DNA of 64,000 bases, from NCBI RefSeq assembly GCF_017798205.1, contig NZ_CP060010.1:3162001-3226000 (forward strand), given 5' to 3'. The notes beneath the pieces are model-generated. The model was not told where the DNA came from. It was given only the letters and a program-made list of their open reading frames with translations, and ran no database searches. The translations under genes and the position numbers were made by a program. This stretch comes from Cognatishimia activa (GTDB lineage: Bacteria; Pseudomonadota; Alphaproteobacteria; Rhodobacterales; Rhodobacteraceae). Positions 43,661-53,317 of this stretch are shown one piece after another (the stretch's first letter is position 1; the number at the start of each line of letters is the position of its first letter).

Positions 43661-44568
43661 GATGCATCCTCCACCAACCACTTACACAACTCTGGAAACG
43701 AAATACCGACGGCCTGCGCCTGCTCTGGGCTGAGGCTTGTTGGGGTCATGCCGGGCTGAGTGTTGGTTTCAAGCAGAATGAGCCCTGCGAGGCCTTTGCT
43801 TTCATCCCAGCGGAAATCGGTACGGGAAATGCCACGACAGCCCAGAACCTGATGGGCTTTCAGAGACATCTCCATACAGGCGTCAAAAATTTCGGAGGGC
43901 ACATTGGCGGGCACCTCGTGACGAGAGCCCCCTTCCGCATATTTCGCGTGATAGTCATACCAACTGTCGGTGATAATATCCGTGACCGTCAAAGCGCGGT
44001 CCCCCATGACAGTACAGGTCAACTCGCGGCCATCCACATAGTCCTCGACCATCAGCTCATCCGGCATATCCGGCGCAAGCGTGGGAGGGCCATTGGCGGC
44101 CTCTTGAACAATATAGACACCAACAGAGGAGCCCTCATTATAAGGCTTCACCACATAGGGCGGCTCCATCACATGGTGGGATTCAATCTCGTCACGCTGC
44201 GCCAAGAGGCTTGCGGCCACAGGAAGTCCAGCAGCGCGATAGGCCTCTTTGGACTTTTCCTTGTCCATGGCAACGGCGGAACTCATGACACCGGAATGGG
44301 TATAGGGGATCTGCATCCATTCCAGCAGACCCTGCACACAGCCATCCTCGCCCCAGCGACCATGCAGGGCGTTAAAGACAACATCCGGCTTTATTCTCAT
44401 CAAGTCCTGAGCCAAGTCGCGGTCGGCTACGACCTCGACAACCTCAAAACCTGCTTCCCTCAACGCAGCGGCACATTCTTTACCCGTCGACAGAGACACC
44501 TCGCGTTCGGCCGAGGGGCCACCCATCACTACCGCTACCTTTTGGGGTGTTCTGCTCGAACTACCCAC
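43648..44568 (-). CDS. ddl: D-alanine-D-alanine ligase
   Basis: A 306-residue ATP-grasp ligase that makes the D-Ala-D-Ala dipeptide for MurF. Motifs: VAVVMGGPSAEREVSLSTG at the N-terminus, VVKPYNEGSSVGVY, EDYVDGRELTCTVMGD, and ILLETNTQPGMTPTSL with the metal ligands. The start is GTG at 44568 with GAGG 8 bases upstream. It overlaps ftsQ by 13 bases. A 162-base gap separates it from murB, the widest break within this part of the cluster apart from ftsA-ftsZ. Confidence 0.96.
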   Translation of the reverse strand: MGSSSRTPQKVAVVMGGPSAEREVSLSTGKECAAALREAGFEVVEVVADRDLAQDLMRIKPDVVFNALHGRWGEDGCVQGLLEWMQIPYTHSGVMSSAVAMDKEKSKEAYRAAGLPVAASLLAQRDEIESHHVMEPPYVVKPYNEGSSVGVYIVQEAANGPPTLAPDMPDELMVEDYVDGRELTCTVMGDRALTVTDIITDSWYDYHAKYAEGGSRHEVPANVPSEIFDACMEMSLKAHQVLGCRGISRTDFRWDESKGLAGLILLETNTQPGMTPTSLSPEQAQAVGISFPELCKWLVEDASCNR

Positions 44569-44730
44569 GTTAACAGCCTCAATTTTCCGAGCCTTTTTCG
44601 GCCCTTGTTTATTGCCCTTTTTAAGGCGATCTCCGCCGACTCTTAGGGTCTCATGTACGCGCCAGCCCGGTTCTCCGGCACCGACTGATATTTCATGTCC
44701 AGATCTTATGCCCGGATCATTGATTGCAAA

Positions 44731-45651
44731 TCAGTCATACTCGCCAATTCGCTTAATTTCCCATTGTAGCTCTATTCCGCTGTTTTCGAAAACCTTTTTT
44801 CGCACCTCTTCGCCAAGATTTTCGAGATCAGCCGCCGTGGCGTCGCCGGTATTGATCATAAAATTGCTGTGTTTCTGGCTCATTTGCGCGCCGCCCACCC
44901 TGGCCCCACGCATGCCCGCGTCATCAATCACCTTCCACGCCTTTAGGTCGTGTACGTCATCTGCGCGCCCTGTGCTGGAAAAACCGGCTGGATTGCGGAA
45001 CGTACTGCCTGCGCTGCGGTCTTTGGTCGGCTGCGTGGCGTCGCGTTTTTCCAGTTGCGACTGCATGCGAGCGCTCAGCTCCTCAGGGTCGCCGCTGGGG
45101 GCCTTAAACGTGGCTTCCACAAGAACCCAGCCTTCTGGCAAATCCGATTGGCGGTATTGAAAGTTCAAGTCATCGGCGGTGAGCGTCACCAGTTCTCCGC
45201 CCCGGGTCACAGCTTTGGCCGAGACAAAAACATCAGCAATATAAGAGCCATAGCAGCCGGCGTTCATGCAAACCGCACCACCGATAGCGCCCGGAATGGT
45301 GCGCAGGAAGGTCAGATCCACGCCCTGCTCTGCTGTTTTACGCGCCACATGCGCATCAAGCGCCGCGACGCCTGCGGTCACGCGATTGCCCTCGACCTCT
45401 ATCTGGTTAAACCCGCGCCCCATGCGGATGACGACGGCCCGAAGCCCACCGTCGCGAATGATCAGATTGCTGCCCACGCCCATTGGGAAAACCGCAACCT
45501 CTGGGTCCAGATCACGCAGAAAATCCTGCAAATCCGATACATCCTGAGGTTGAAAAAGATAATCCGCTGGCCCACCGACCCGAAGCCACGTCAGATCCGC
45601 CAAAAGGCGGTTTTCTGTGATTTTTCCACGAACGCTTGGCAAGCCGCTCAT
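44731..45651 (-). CDS. murB: UDP-N-acetylenolpyruvoylglucosamine reductase
   Basis: A 306-residue FAD enzyme that reduces UDP-GlcNAc-enolpyruvate to UDP-MurNAc with NADPH. Type I/IIa features: [43 protein letters not shown]-like region ([17 protein letters not shown]), and the catalytic Ser within [15 protein letters not shown] at 45651 overlaps the stop of the small membrane gene in ATGA; an upstream start at 45690 is rejected for this reason. Confidence 0.96.
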   Translation of the reverse strand: MSGLPSVRGKITENRLLADLTWLRVGGPADYLFQPQDVSDLQDFLRDLDPEVAVFPMGVGSNLIIRDGGLRAVVIRMGRGFNQIEVEGNRVTAGVAALDAHVARKTAEQGVDLTFLRTIPGAIGGAVCMNAGCYGSYIADVFVSAKAVTRGGELVTLTADDLNFQYRQSDLPEGWVLVEATFKAPSGDPEELSARMQSQLEKRDATQPTKDRSAGSTFRNPAGFSSTGRADDVHDLKAWKVIDDAGMRGARVGGAQMSQKHSNFMINTGDATAADLENLGEEVRKKVFENSGIELQWEIKRIGEYD

Positions 45652-45956
45652 CGCTCTGACCCCCTCGGTTTGATCCGCTCTATTCGCCAATTCACCGCAT
45701 AGCCGAGCAAGGCCCCAAGGCCAAGACCGACGAGCGGAGGTAAACAGGCGGTTAACCAGAACAGGAAAAGACGGAAGCTGTCCCAGCCCTCAAGCAGTTC
45801 GGCCCAGATGAAAACACCGATATTCAGACCGCCCAGAAGGGTTGAGAGCAACAGGATGACCCGCCAGGAATCCCGCTGTGTCAGAACGAAACCCGTGATC
45901 CCCAAAAGGATCATCAAAGTGCCTCCGATCAGCAGCAGAATTTCAGCTGGCACCAT
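45648..45956 (-). CDS. Small membrane protein in dcw cluster, unknown function
   Basis: A 102-residue protein made almost entirely of three or four hydrophobic segments (about 5-25, 32-52 and 61-90). I do not recognise the family. The start is ATG 45956 (the codon nine bases upstream is TTG), which overlaps the DUF2484 gene by 14 bases; its stop overlaps the murB ATG by 4 bases. Such embedding in a tightly overlapping cluster argues for a real, co-translated gene tied to envelope synthesis, but no role can be stated. Confidence 0.78.
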   Translation of the reverse strand: MVPAEILLLIGGTLMILLGITGFVLTQRDSWRVILLLSTLLGGLNIGVFIWAELLEGWDSFRLFLFWLTACLPPLVGLGLGALLGYAVNWRIERIKPRGSER

Positions 45957-46200
45957 GCCCGACAACCCTCTTTACCCAGCGGCCCAAATAGATCACCGGC
46001 CAGCGCATGATCCACATGCCGGCCAGCAGGAAAACACAAGCCAAAAGGATGCCATGCTGCAGGAAAATGCCAATCAAAATCGGCACGGCAATGGCGATCA
46101 TGACATAGGCAAAGCGCCAGTGTTTATCCCGACTGGGAAACATGGCGCGCATGTTGACCACGACCATCCAGATAAGGGCTGCGATGACGCTGAGGCTCAT
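45943..46200 (-). CDS. DUF2484 family membrane protein
   Basis: An 85-residue membrane protein of the DUF2484 family, with hydrophobic segments MSLSVIAALIWMVVVNM, FAYVMIAIAVPILIG and ILLACVFLLAGMWIM. As far as I recall, the family is confined mostly to Rhodobacterales and sits between murC and murB, as here. ATG 46200 lies one base after the murC TAA; an ATG-like extension to 46260 would run inside murC. Function unknown. Confidence 0.82.
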   Translation of the reverse strand: MSLSVIAALIWMVVVNMRAMFPSRDKHWRFAYVMIAIAVPILIGIFLQHGILLACVFLLAGMWIMRWPVIYLGRWVKRVVGHGAS

Positions 46201-46201
46201 G

Positions 46202-47599
46202 TTAGTCTGCCAATCGTTTCGGAAGCGCATTGGCCCAGGCGCTGATCGTACCAGCGCCAAGACACACGACCATATCGCCCGGTTGTGCCTGTTCTTTCAC
46301 GAGGCGCACCAGATCATCCTCGCTGACGATCGCACGGGCGTGGCGGTGGCCATGGGCGATCAAGCCGTCGACCAGATCATCGCGGGTTGCGCCTTCGATC
46401 AGATCTTCGCCCGCGGCAAAGACTTCGGCGATGGCGACCACATCGGCCTCGTTAAAACAGGTGCAGAAATCCTCAAACAGGCTGTGCAGACGCGTGTAGC
46501 GGTGCGGCTGATGCACCGCGATCACGCGGCCTTCGCTGGCCTGACGCGCGGCTTTCAGCACGGCAGCGATTTCCACGGGATGGTGACCATAGTCGTCGAT
46601 GATCGTGATGCCATCAACCTCACCCACTTTGGTAAAACGACGGTTTACCCCACCGAATTTCGCAAGAGCCTCACGGATCTCATCGAGCTTCATACCCAGA
46701 TGACGCGCCACAGCAACGGCACTTAAGGCATTGGAAACATTGTGATCTCCGGGCATTGGCAGAGTGCAGCCCTCGATGACAAGCCCTTCGTTTTGCAGGT
46801 GAATGTCGAAATGCGCGACGCCTGCCTTATAGGTCGGCTTGGTGGCCCGCACATCCGCTTGCGAATTGAACCCATAGGTCACAACGCGCCGGTCGGTGAT
46901 CTTCCCAACCAACGCCTGAACTTCGTTATGATCGGTGCAACAGACCGCAAGACCATAGAAGGGGATGTTGGACACAAACTCATTGAAGCCTGCACGCAGC
47001 GTGTCGAAATCGCCCCAATGCTCCATATGCTCGGGGTCAATATTGGTGACAATCGCAATGGTCGCTGGGAGGCGGTTGAACGTGCCGTCAGACTCATCGG
47101 CCTCAACCACCATCCATTCGCCATCGCCAACCCGCGCATTGGAGCCATAGGCGTGGATGATCCCGCCATTGATCACCGTCGGGTCGAATTTGCCATGATC
47201 CAGAAGTGCCGCGACCATTGTGGTCGTCGTGGTTTTCCCATGCGTCCCTGCGACCGCGATATTGGACTTCAGCCGCATCAATTCGGCCAGCATTTCCGCG
47301 CGGCGCACCACTGGCAAGCCCTGCCGACGAGCTTCATCCAGCTCTGCATTCCCGGGTTTGATCGCAGAGGAAATCACAACAACTTCAGCGGCCTCAAGGT
47401 TCTCGGCCTTTTGCCCAATAAAGATCGTCGCGCCCATCTCGGCCAGCCGCTGGGTGATCTTGCTGTCCTTGAGGTCAGAGCCCTGCACTACATAGCCATG
47501 GTTCAACAGCACCTCGGCAATGCCCGACATGCCAATGCCGCCAATGCCGACAAAATGGATCGGGCCAACGTCTCCGGGGAGTTTGGTTGCTGCATTCAT
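46202..47599 (-). CDS. murC: UDP-N-acetylmuramate-L-alanine ligase
   Basis: A 465-residue Mur ligase that adds L-Ala to UDP-MurNAc. Motifs: [17 protein letters not shown] at the UDP-binding start, the P-loop [35 protein letters not shown], and [10 protein letters not shown] near the C-terminus. ATG at 47599 has GAGGA 9 bases upstream and follows the murG stop by one base; a start at 47686 would lie inside murG. Confidence 0.97.
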   Translation of the reverse strand: MNAATKLPGDVGPIHFVGIGGIGMSGIAEVLLNHGYVVQGSDLKDSKITQRLAEMGATIFIGQKAENLEAAEVVVISSAIKPGNAELDEARRQGLPVVRRAEMLAELMRLKSNIAVAGTHGKTTTTTMVAALLDHGKFDPTVINGGIIHAYGSNARVGDGEWMVVEADESDGTFNRLPATIAIVTNIDPEHMEHWGDFDTLRAGFNEFVSNIPFYGLAVCCTDHNEVQALVGKITDRRVVTYGFNSQADVRATKPTYKAGVAHFDIHLQNEGLVIEGCTLPMPGDHNVSNALSAVAVARHLGMKLDEIREALAKFGGVNRRFTKVGEVDGITIIDDYGHHPVEIAAVLKAARQASEGRVIAVHQPHRYTRLHSLFEDFCTCFNEADVVAIAEVFAAGEDLIEGATRDDLVDGLIAHGHRHARAIVSEDDLVRLVKEQAQPGDMVVCLGAGTISAWANALPKRLAD

Positions 47600-47600
47600 A

Positions 47601-48698
47601 TCAAACGTCCTCTTGGGCCAGGTCCCGGACCATCGCGACCAGATTGGCCGTCGCGTCCGGCATGCCCATCGCAAGCGCCCCCGCACTCATTTCAACAGCC
47701 GCATCCGCGTCGCTTAGGATCGCGGCGATCTGGGCCGTCAGGGTTTCTACATTAAACGCGGTCTCTGGGATCACAACCGCCCCATCCGCTTCCTCAAGCC
47801 CGCGCGCATTGGCGCTTTGATGATCGCCCGTCGCAATCGCCAGAGGGATCAGAATCGACGGCCGACCGATGACGGAGATATCAGCGACGGAAGAGGCCCC
47901 TGCCCGCGAAATCACCAGTTGCGCTTCACTCATCCGCTCTGGGATATCAGTGAAGAATTCCTGCACGTCGGCCGTGATGCCCTGCTCGGCATAGAAGGCG
48001 GCAACATTCGCATGGTCCTCGCCGCGCGCCTGATGGCTGACACGCAGGTGGGATTTGATCTCGTCCGGCAGCATCGCAATCGCAGGCGGCACGACCTCGG
48101 ATAGTATGCGCGCGCCCTGGCTGCCACCAATGACGAGGATCGACATCGGGTAGTCTCCGGGTGGGATATAGCCCGCGCCCGCGCGGTCCAGAACAGTTTG
48201 GCGCACAGGGTTGCCGGTGTGAATGCCGGTAATCCCCTCGGGCAAAATCGTCGGCCATGTTCCACATGCAATCATGTTGACGCGTTTCGCAAAAGCCTTG
48301 TTCACACGCCCCAAAACACCGTTTTGCTCATGGATCATCCGAGGCAGCTTCAACAAAACTGCAGCGCCCATGGCTGGAATGGTCGGATAGCCTCCAAAGC
48401 CCACAACCACGTCAGGCCGATCACGACGCAGCTTGACCACCGCACTCAGTACACCGCCCAAAATCCGAAATGGCGCGGCAAGCTTGGCCACAACCCCGCC
48501 CCGCGCAAAAGTGGCGGAAGAGACCTGTTCGATCTCCACGGCTTCGGGAAAGGCTCCGGTATAGCGCGCGCCACGGGCATCTGTGGACAGCTTCACGCGC
48601 CATCCCTGCGCCAACATCGCTTCGGCTAAAGCTTGCGCCGGAAACATATGGCCCCCGGTGCCTCCTGCTGCCATCAGGAGCAGCGGTTGTTTTGTCAT
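47601..48698 (-). CDS. murG: UDP-GlcNAc transferase to lipid I (MurG)
   Basis: A 365-residue GT28 enzyme that adds GlcNAc to lipid I to make lipid II at the inner face of the membrane. It has [40 protein letters not shown], and the UDP-GlcNAc site [10 protein letters not shown] with [10 protein letters not shown]. The ATG overlaps the ftsW stop in ATGA. Confidence 0.97.
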   Translation of the reverse strand: MTKQPLLLMAAGGTGGHMFPAQALAEAMLAQGWRVKLSTDARGARYTGAFPEAVEIEQVSSATFARGGVVAKLAAPFRILGGVLSAVVKLRRDRPDVVVGFGGYPTIPAMGAAVLLKLPRMIHEQNGVLGRVNKAFAKRVNMIACGTWPTILPEGITGIHTGNPVRQTVLDRAGAGYIPPGDYPMSILVIGGSQGARILSEVVPPAIAMLPDEIKSHLRVSHQARGEDHANVAAFYAEQGITADVQEFFTDIPERMSEAQLVISRAGASSVADISVIGRPSILIPLAIATGDHQSANARGLEEADGAVVIPETAFNVETLTAQIAAILSDADAAVEMSAGALAMGMPDATANLVAMVRDLAQEDV

Positions 48699-49864
48699 CT
48701 AATGTGGCCTCGAAGTATATCGCCAAATTCACCCTGAGCCCGGCTCCGGGTCAGCGCCAGCAACATACCGACTGCGATGCCACCTGCAATAAGAGAAGAG
48801 CCGCCATAGCTGACAAACGGCAAAGTCATGCCTTTGGCGGGCAACAATCTGACGGCGACCCCCAGATTGATCATTGCCTGGATACCAAACAGAGAGACCA
48901 AGCCGGTACCCGCAAGGCGGATAAACGGATCACGTTCCCGCATCAGACGCAGCAAAGAGCGCGCCACGATGGTGGCGTAAAGCGCGATGATACAAAGGAC
49001 CAGCACGAGGCCATATTCCTCGGCGGCCACCGCAATGATGAAATCCGTATGCGCATCGGGCAGAGACCATTTCACCTGCCCCTCGCCCACGCCGACGCCG
49101 AAAAATCCACCCTCGCGGATCGCGTTCGTGGCATACCCCAGCTGCGTGGTCGGATCGACATCTGCGGTCAGAAACCCATCAATCCGGCGCGCGAAGTGCT
49201 CGGATGCGTTATAAGCGATAAAACCGCCAATACAGACAAAGCCCGCCATAGCGACCAGCAGGGTCATCGGGGCTCCGGCGACGAAGTACATGACGCCCCA
49301 ACCGAACAAAATCAGACAGGCCTGCCCAAAGTCGGGTTGCATCACCAGCGCGCCCACAATGATCAGCGTCAAAAAAATCGACCAGCTTTTGCCCGGAGGT
49401 CCGTTGATCTCTTGGCTCGCGGCAAAGAGCCAGGCCATGACGACTACATAGACAGGTTTCAGAAACTCAGAGGGTTGCAGCGCCGCAAAGCCCAGCGAAT
49501 ACCAGCGCACTGCGCCTTTGCCGTAGTCAGTCCCAAAGACCGGCAACAACAACAGCGCCACAAAGGCCATGAGGAAGCCCAATACGGCCAATCGCCGGAT
49601 CTCGCGCGGAGATAGCATCGAGACGATAACCATCGTGACCATCGCCCCACCTACGAAAATGCCTTGGCGCAAGACGTAGTGGAAATATGGAAAGCCGTTT
49701 TTCTCAGCCAAAGGCGGGCTTGCGGCCAACCCCAATAGCATGCCGATCCCCATCAACCCCAAGACACAAGTCAGGGTGATTTTATCAACTGTCCGCCACC
49801 ATTTCGGAAGAATCGGCTCCACGTCCCGAACTGGGACTCCGCCGTAGACCATTTCTGTCATCAA
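48695..49864 (-). CDS. ftsW: Peptidoglycan glycosyltransferase FtsW
   Basis: A 389-residue SEDS polymerase of the divisome, with about ten membrane helices. SEDS signatures seen are [27 protein letters not shown], the catalytic-loop Asp region [17 protein letters not shown] and [20 protein letters not shown]. ftsW starts next to the foreign block that splits the cluster, so it must have its own promoter in the 49865-50077 gap rather than depend on murD. Confidence 0.96.
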   Translation of the reverse strand: MMTEMVYGGVPVRDVEPILPKWWRTVDKITLTCVLGLMGIGMLLGLAASPPLAEKNGFPYFHYVLRQGIFVGGAMVTMVIVSMLSPREIRRLAVLGFLMAFVALLLLPVFGTDYGKGAVRWYSLGFAALQPSEFLKPVYVVVMAWLFAASQEINGPPGKSWSIFLTLIIVGALVMQPDFGQACLILFGWGVMYFVAGAPMTLLVAMAGFVCIGGFIAYNASEHFARRIDGFLTADVDPTTQLGYATNAIREGGFFGVGVGEGQVKWSLPDAHTDFIIAVAAEEYGLVLVLCIIALYATIVARSLLRLMRERDPFIRLAGTGLVSLFGIQAMINLGVAVRLLPAKGMTLPFVSYGGSSLIAGGIAVGMLLALTRSRAQGEFGDILRGHIR

Positions 49865-50077
49865 AGACCTGCCGATTTGCCTGTTTGCGCCCGGTTCTCC
49901 GGATCTGAGGTGAAGTTTACCACGAGTTACGCTTTAAGGGAAGTATTGCGGCGGAGTCCTCGTAGTAAAATCGCGCCGTGGCGACTCCCATATTGGTATG
50001 GATATTTTACACAAAATTGGAACTTTTATGAAAACCTATTTCCGGTAGCTATGGGCCAAGACCTACCGGAGCCCCTC

Positions 50078-50788
50078 ATGACTGATCAGCCAAGCTATCC
50101 CATCACCCAGACCAATCGCATCAAACGCGCCCATGAGCGCGCGGCCTATGATCACGCGAGCGTGCACGCCATTCTGGACGCCGCCGCGCTTTGTCATGTT
50201 GCCTATGTGATTGACGACCAACCCTATGCCACGCCGACCATGTTCTGGCGCGAAGGGTCTCGGCTTTACTGGCACGGAAGTGCTGCGAGCCGGATGATCA
50301 AGACCATCCGTAAGGGCGTGAAGGCCTGCGTGACGGTGACCCATTTTGACGGGCTGGTGATTGCGCGGTCTGGTTTCCATCATTCTGCGAACTACCGGAC
50401 GGTCATGGCCTTTGGAACAGCGCGCCTGCTTGACGATCCCGATGAAAAATACGCAGCGCAAATTGCCATGGTGGATCGGCTGTTCCCGGGTCGGACAGAA
50501 GGCTTGCGCAAAGTCACGGATCAGGAACTTAAGGCAACGTCTTTTATCTACATGGACATCGAAAGTGCCGCAGCCAAAGTGCGGACGGGCACCGTCAAAG
50601 ACGACGAAGAAGACTACGCCCTGCCCATCCACGCCGAAGTCATTCCAATCCACACAACACTCGGCACACCAGAACCCTGCCCGCGCAGCCATAGCGAGGC
50701 CGCGCGCTGTGCGGATCTGGACCTCTATTCTGCCGGGGTCTCGCTTGAGGGTGCCTTGACCCAGGCCTATGGCGAGACCTTTGGCTAG
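50078..50788 (+). CDS. Pyridoxamine 5'-phosphate oxidase family (NimA-like flavin-binding) protein
   Basis: A 236-residue split-barrel flavoprotein of the kind related to nitroimidazole-resistance NimA proteins. Family marks are RAHERAAYDHASVHAILD then AALCHVAYVIDDQPYATPTMFW (shown split) and GSAASRMIKTIRKG. Substrate unknown. ATG 50078 follows GGAG by 7 bases; the in-frame ATG at 50051 and an extension to 49877 are less likely. It belongs to the block of non-dcw genes between ftsW and murD and is transcribed away from ftsW. Confidence 0.85.
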   Translation: MTDQPSYPITQTNRIKRAHERAAYDHASVHAILDAAALCHVAYVIDDQPYATPTMFWREGSRLYWHGSAASRMIKTIRKGVKACVTVTHFDGLVIARSGFHHSANYRTVMAFGTARLLDDPDEKYAAQIAMVDRLFPGRTEGLRKVTDQELKATSFIYMDIESAAAKVRTGTVKDDEEDYALPIHAEVIPIHTTLGTPEPCPRSHSEAARCADLDLYSAGVSLEGALTQAYGETFG

Positions 50789-50843
50789 GGATTGAAACGC
50801 ACGTGCCCCCTGTCCATATCTTTTGCAGATCAAGGGGGACGCG

Positions 50844-51203
50844 ATGACAGATACAATCTTATGGCAAAGGCTCGAAGGCCTCGTGGTCTTCGTCGCCTCC
50901 GTGGTATATTTCGCAAACCTCGACAGCGGCTTGCCGATCTGGGCAGCGGTGCTGATCTTCTTCGCGCCGGATCTGTCCTTTGCGGCCTATGCGGCGGGCC
51001 CCAAGGTCGGCGCCTTCGCCTATAACCTCGTCCACGTGTACGCACTCGGGGCCGTCTTAATCGTTGCCGGCCTTTTGACGGCCAATGTTTTGTTGACAGC
51101 CATTGGGGCCTTGATGTTGGCCCACACCGGCTTTGACCGTGCGCTTGGCTATGGGTTGAAATCCACCAAAGGCTTCAAACACACCCATATGGGCGATCTA
51201 TGA
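50844..51203 (+). CDS. DUF4260 family membrane protein
   Basis: A 119-residue membrane protein of the DUF4260 family, with about four hydrophobic segments. The family pattern is visible: WQRLEGLVVFVASVVYF, FFAPDLSFAAYAAGPKVGA, ALMLAHTGFDRALGYGLK and KGFKHTHMG at the end. Function unknown. The AGGGGG ribosome site decides for ATG 50844 over 50823. It probably shares a transcript with the PPOX gene 55 bases upstream and ends at a strong terminator. Confidence 0.88.
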   Translation: MTDTILWQRLEGLVVFVASVVYFANLDSGLPIWAAVLIFFAPDLSFAAYAAGPKVGAFAYNLVHVYALGAVLIVAGLLTANVLLTAIGALMLAHTGFDRALGYGLKSTKGFKHTHMGDL

Positions 51204-51204
51204 C

Positions 51205-51233
51205 AAAGCCCCGCCAAAGCGGGGCTTTCTTTT
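51205..51233. terminator. Bidirectional terminator between DUF4260 and phoX
   Basis: AAAGCCCCGC pairs with GCGGGGCTTT around CAAA, followed by CTTTT on the plus strand. The stem is flanked by A/T on both sides and lies between two convergent genes, so it can serve both. Confidence 0.9.
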
Positions 51234-51250
51234 CGCTTAGAAAAAGGGCC

Positions 51251-53125
51251 TTAGCCGATGACGCCACCGTCGGTGCGCTTCACGGCAACCACGCAAGAGC
51301 GCGGCAGCGTGCCTGGGCCATCTGGGAAGTCAGCCGCTGGGTGCTGGATACCAACAAAAGCGGTGCGACGGTCCAAGGACCAGCACAGACCCGTAACTTC
51401 ACAACGGTTCGGACCGGTCATGAAACGCACGATCTCGCCCGTCGCAGGATCACCGATCAGCATCTGGTTGTTGCCCTGACCCGAAAAATCGCCTTCGTTC
51501 TTATAGTCACCGTCGGTCTGGATCCACAGCAGGCCTTTGCTGTCAAACTGCATCCCGTCAGGGCTGTTGAACATATTGCCCGCATTGACGTTCGCGGAGC
51601 CTGAGCGGTCATCGTCAAACACAGTCGGGTTGCCCGCCATCACATAGAGATCCCATGTGAATGCAGTGTCGGTGTGATCACCATTCACCGGACGCCAGCG
51701 CACGATTTGACCAAACTTATTTGCTTCGCGTGGGTTTGGACCGCCCACAGGTGTCTCATCCCCACCTGCGTTGGTCTTCAGACCACGGTTCTTATTATTG
51801 GTCAGCGCGCAATAGGCTTCGACTTTCAGAGGGTTCACCGCCACCCATTCAGGACGATCCATCGTGGTCGCACCCACTTTGGAGCCCGCCACACGGGTGT
51901 GAATGCAGATTTCCTCGGCTGTCATGCCAGTCGCTTCTGGGGTCAGGGCAATCCATTCACCGCTCAGATCGTCGTTGAATTTCGCCACATAAAGCTGACC
52001 GTCGCTCAGCAGACCCTCGGTGCTGCCGCCTTCGACATAAGCGTCCTTGGAGACGAATTTATAAAGGAACTCGCCGCGTTCATCGTCGCCCATATAGACA
52101 ACCACGCGACCATCCGCCGCCAGAACGGTTTCCGCGTTCTCATGCTTGAAACGACCCAGAGCGGTGCGTTTCTTTGGCGTTGAGGTTGGATCCGTCGCAT
52201 CAATCTCAACAATGTAACCATGACGGTTAGGCTCGTTGATGTTCTTGCTCAGATCGAAACGATCGTCGAACTTTTCAAACCCGTAGCGGGATTTGGTTTT
52301 GATGCCATAGCGCTTGAACTCTGCTGGCAACTCTTGCTCTGCATCTGCCGACCCGAAATAGCCGTTAAAGTTTTCTTCGCAGGTCAGGTAGGTGCCCCAA
52401 GGGGTCTCGCCATTGCCGCAGTTGTTCCAGGTGCCCAGAACGGTTTTCGCCATTGGATCTGCGTCGGTTTTCAGCAGATCGTGGCCTGCCGCAGGACCGG
52501 TCAGCTCCATCGGCGTGTCAATGGTGATGCGGCGGTTGAATTCCGAATCCAGCACCACGTCCCAGCCAGTCGCGCCCTCTTCGATTTCGATGATCGAAAT
52601 ACCATGAGCGTTCTTCATTTTTTGAACGTCATCGGCATTGATCGCCTTGCCGTCTTTGCGGTTGCTCAGCAGAACTTTGTTCTGAATATACTCGTTGTTC
52701 ACCGCAAGGATCTGTTTGTCGCCCTTGGCAAAGATCGCCATACCATCGGTGTTGTCGCCAAACGCGCGCGCTTGGGTTTCGGCGGTGCCGCCGGTCGCTT
52801 GATCGACGTCAGCGGTGCCAGACCACAAAGGCTGACCCCATTTGACCAGAACTTCCCACTCATAACCCTCTGGCAGAGTGATGGTATTCGCGGTGGACGT
52901 TGGGATCGGGTTAAAGCCAAAGCGGTTCGCCGCCTGCGCCTCAGAGGCGAGGAACGTCGTGCCCATAACAGCTGCGCCAGAGCCAAAGGCCACAACGCCG
53001 CCCAGGAACCCACGGCGAGACATCGCCGCGTCGACTACGGCATCAAAACCGTTGTCCTCTGGGCGCGGGTCGCGCAGTTCGTCATAGTCATCAAAGGAAA
53101 GCTCGTCGATGTCGTGCTCACGCAT
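51251..53125 (-). CDS. PhoX family alkaline phosphatase (DUF839), Tat-exported
   Basis: A 624-residue PhoX-type calcium/iron-dependent phosphatase that would release phosphate from organic esters in the periplasm. A 35-residue acidic leader precedes the twin-arginine motif SRRGFLGGVVAFGSG, then the DUF839 body: NNCGNGETPWGTYLTCEENFNGYFG (split: GNGETPWGTYLTCEENF), HENAETVLAADG and YMGDDERGEFLYKFVS, and the NSPDGMQFD block near the C-terminus. AAGGA lies 7 bases upstream of ATG 53125. PhoB control is usual for phoX; only a weak Pho-box-like sequence is seen. Shares a terminator with the convergent DUF4260 gene. Confidence 0.88.
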   Translation of the reverse strand: MREHDIDELSFDDYDELRDPRPEDNGFDAVVDAAMSRRGFLGGVVAFGSGAAVMGTTFLASEAQAANRFGFNPIPTSTANTITLPEGYEWEVLVKWGQPLWSGTADVDQATGGTAETQARAFGDNTDGMAIFAKGDKQILAVNNEYIQNKVLLSNRKDGKAINADDVQKMKNAHGISIIEIEEGATGWDVVLDSEFNRRITIDTPMELTGPAAGHDLLKTDADPMAKTVLGTWNNCGNGETPWGTYLTCEENFNGYFGSADAEQELPAEFKRYGIKTKSRYGFEKFDDRFDLSKNINEPNRHGYIVEIDATDPTSTPKKRTALGRFKHENAETVLAADGRVVVYMGDDERGEFLYKFVSKDAYVEGGSTEGLLSDGQLYVAKFNDDLSGEWIALTPEATGMTAEEICIHTRVAGSKVGATTMDRPEWVAVNPLKVEAYCALTNNKNRGLKTNAGGDETPVGGPNPREANKFGQIVRWRPVNGDHTDTAFTWDLYVMAGNPTVFDDDRSGSANVNAGNMFNSPDGMQFDSKGLLWIQTDGDYKNEGDFSGQGNNQMLIGDPATGEIVRFMTGPNRCEVTGLCWSLDRRTAFVGIQHPAADFPDGPGTLPRSCVVAVKRTDGGVIG

Positions 53126-53180
53126 TGGGAAATCCTTGTCGTTTGCTGGATAGTGAGGGCCCCTCCCTAGCGCGCGGTAG

Positions 53181-53196
53181 GCAACGAATTCGTTGC
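53181..53196. promoter_or_regulatory. Perfect palindrome in the phoX divergent region
   Basis: GCAACGAATTCGTTGC, 16 bases, exactly self-complementary, 56 bases upstream of the phoX start and 122 upstream of the divergent FAD gene. A dimeric regulator is the simplest reading; none is identified. Confidence 0.55.
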
Positions 53197-53317
53197 AGAT
53201 TTGTATGATCTAGATGACGGTTTGTTTGCCGTTTTGTGACGCCAAAAATTCGGGCAAATTGGTTAACATATTGCTTACGACTTGACCTTCGCCTCTCGGC
53301 TCAGGCATGGGCGTCTC

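Noticed and set aside
53210-53245. PhoB box upstream of phoX
   Set aside because: Only one heptamer (CCGTCAT) matches well; the repeats at 11-base spacing do not, so it is not listed as a site.
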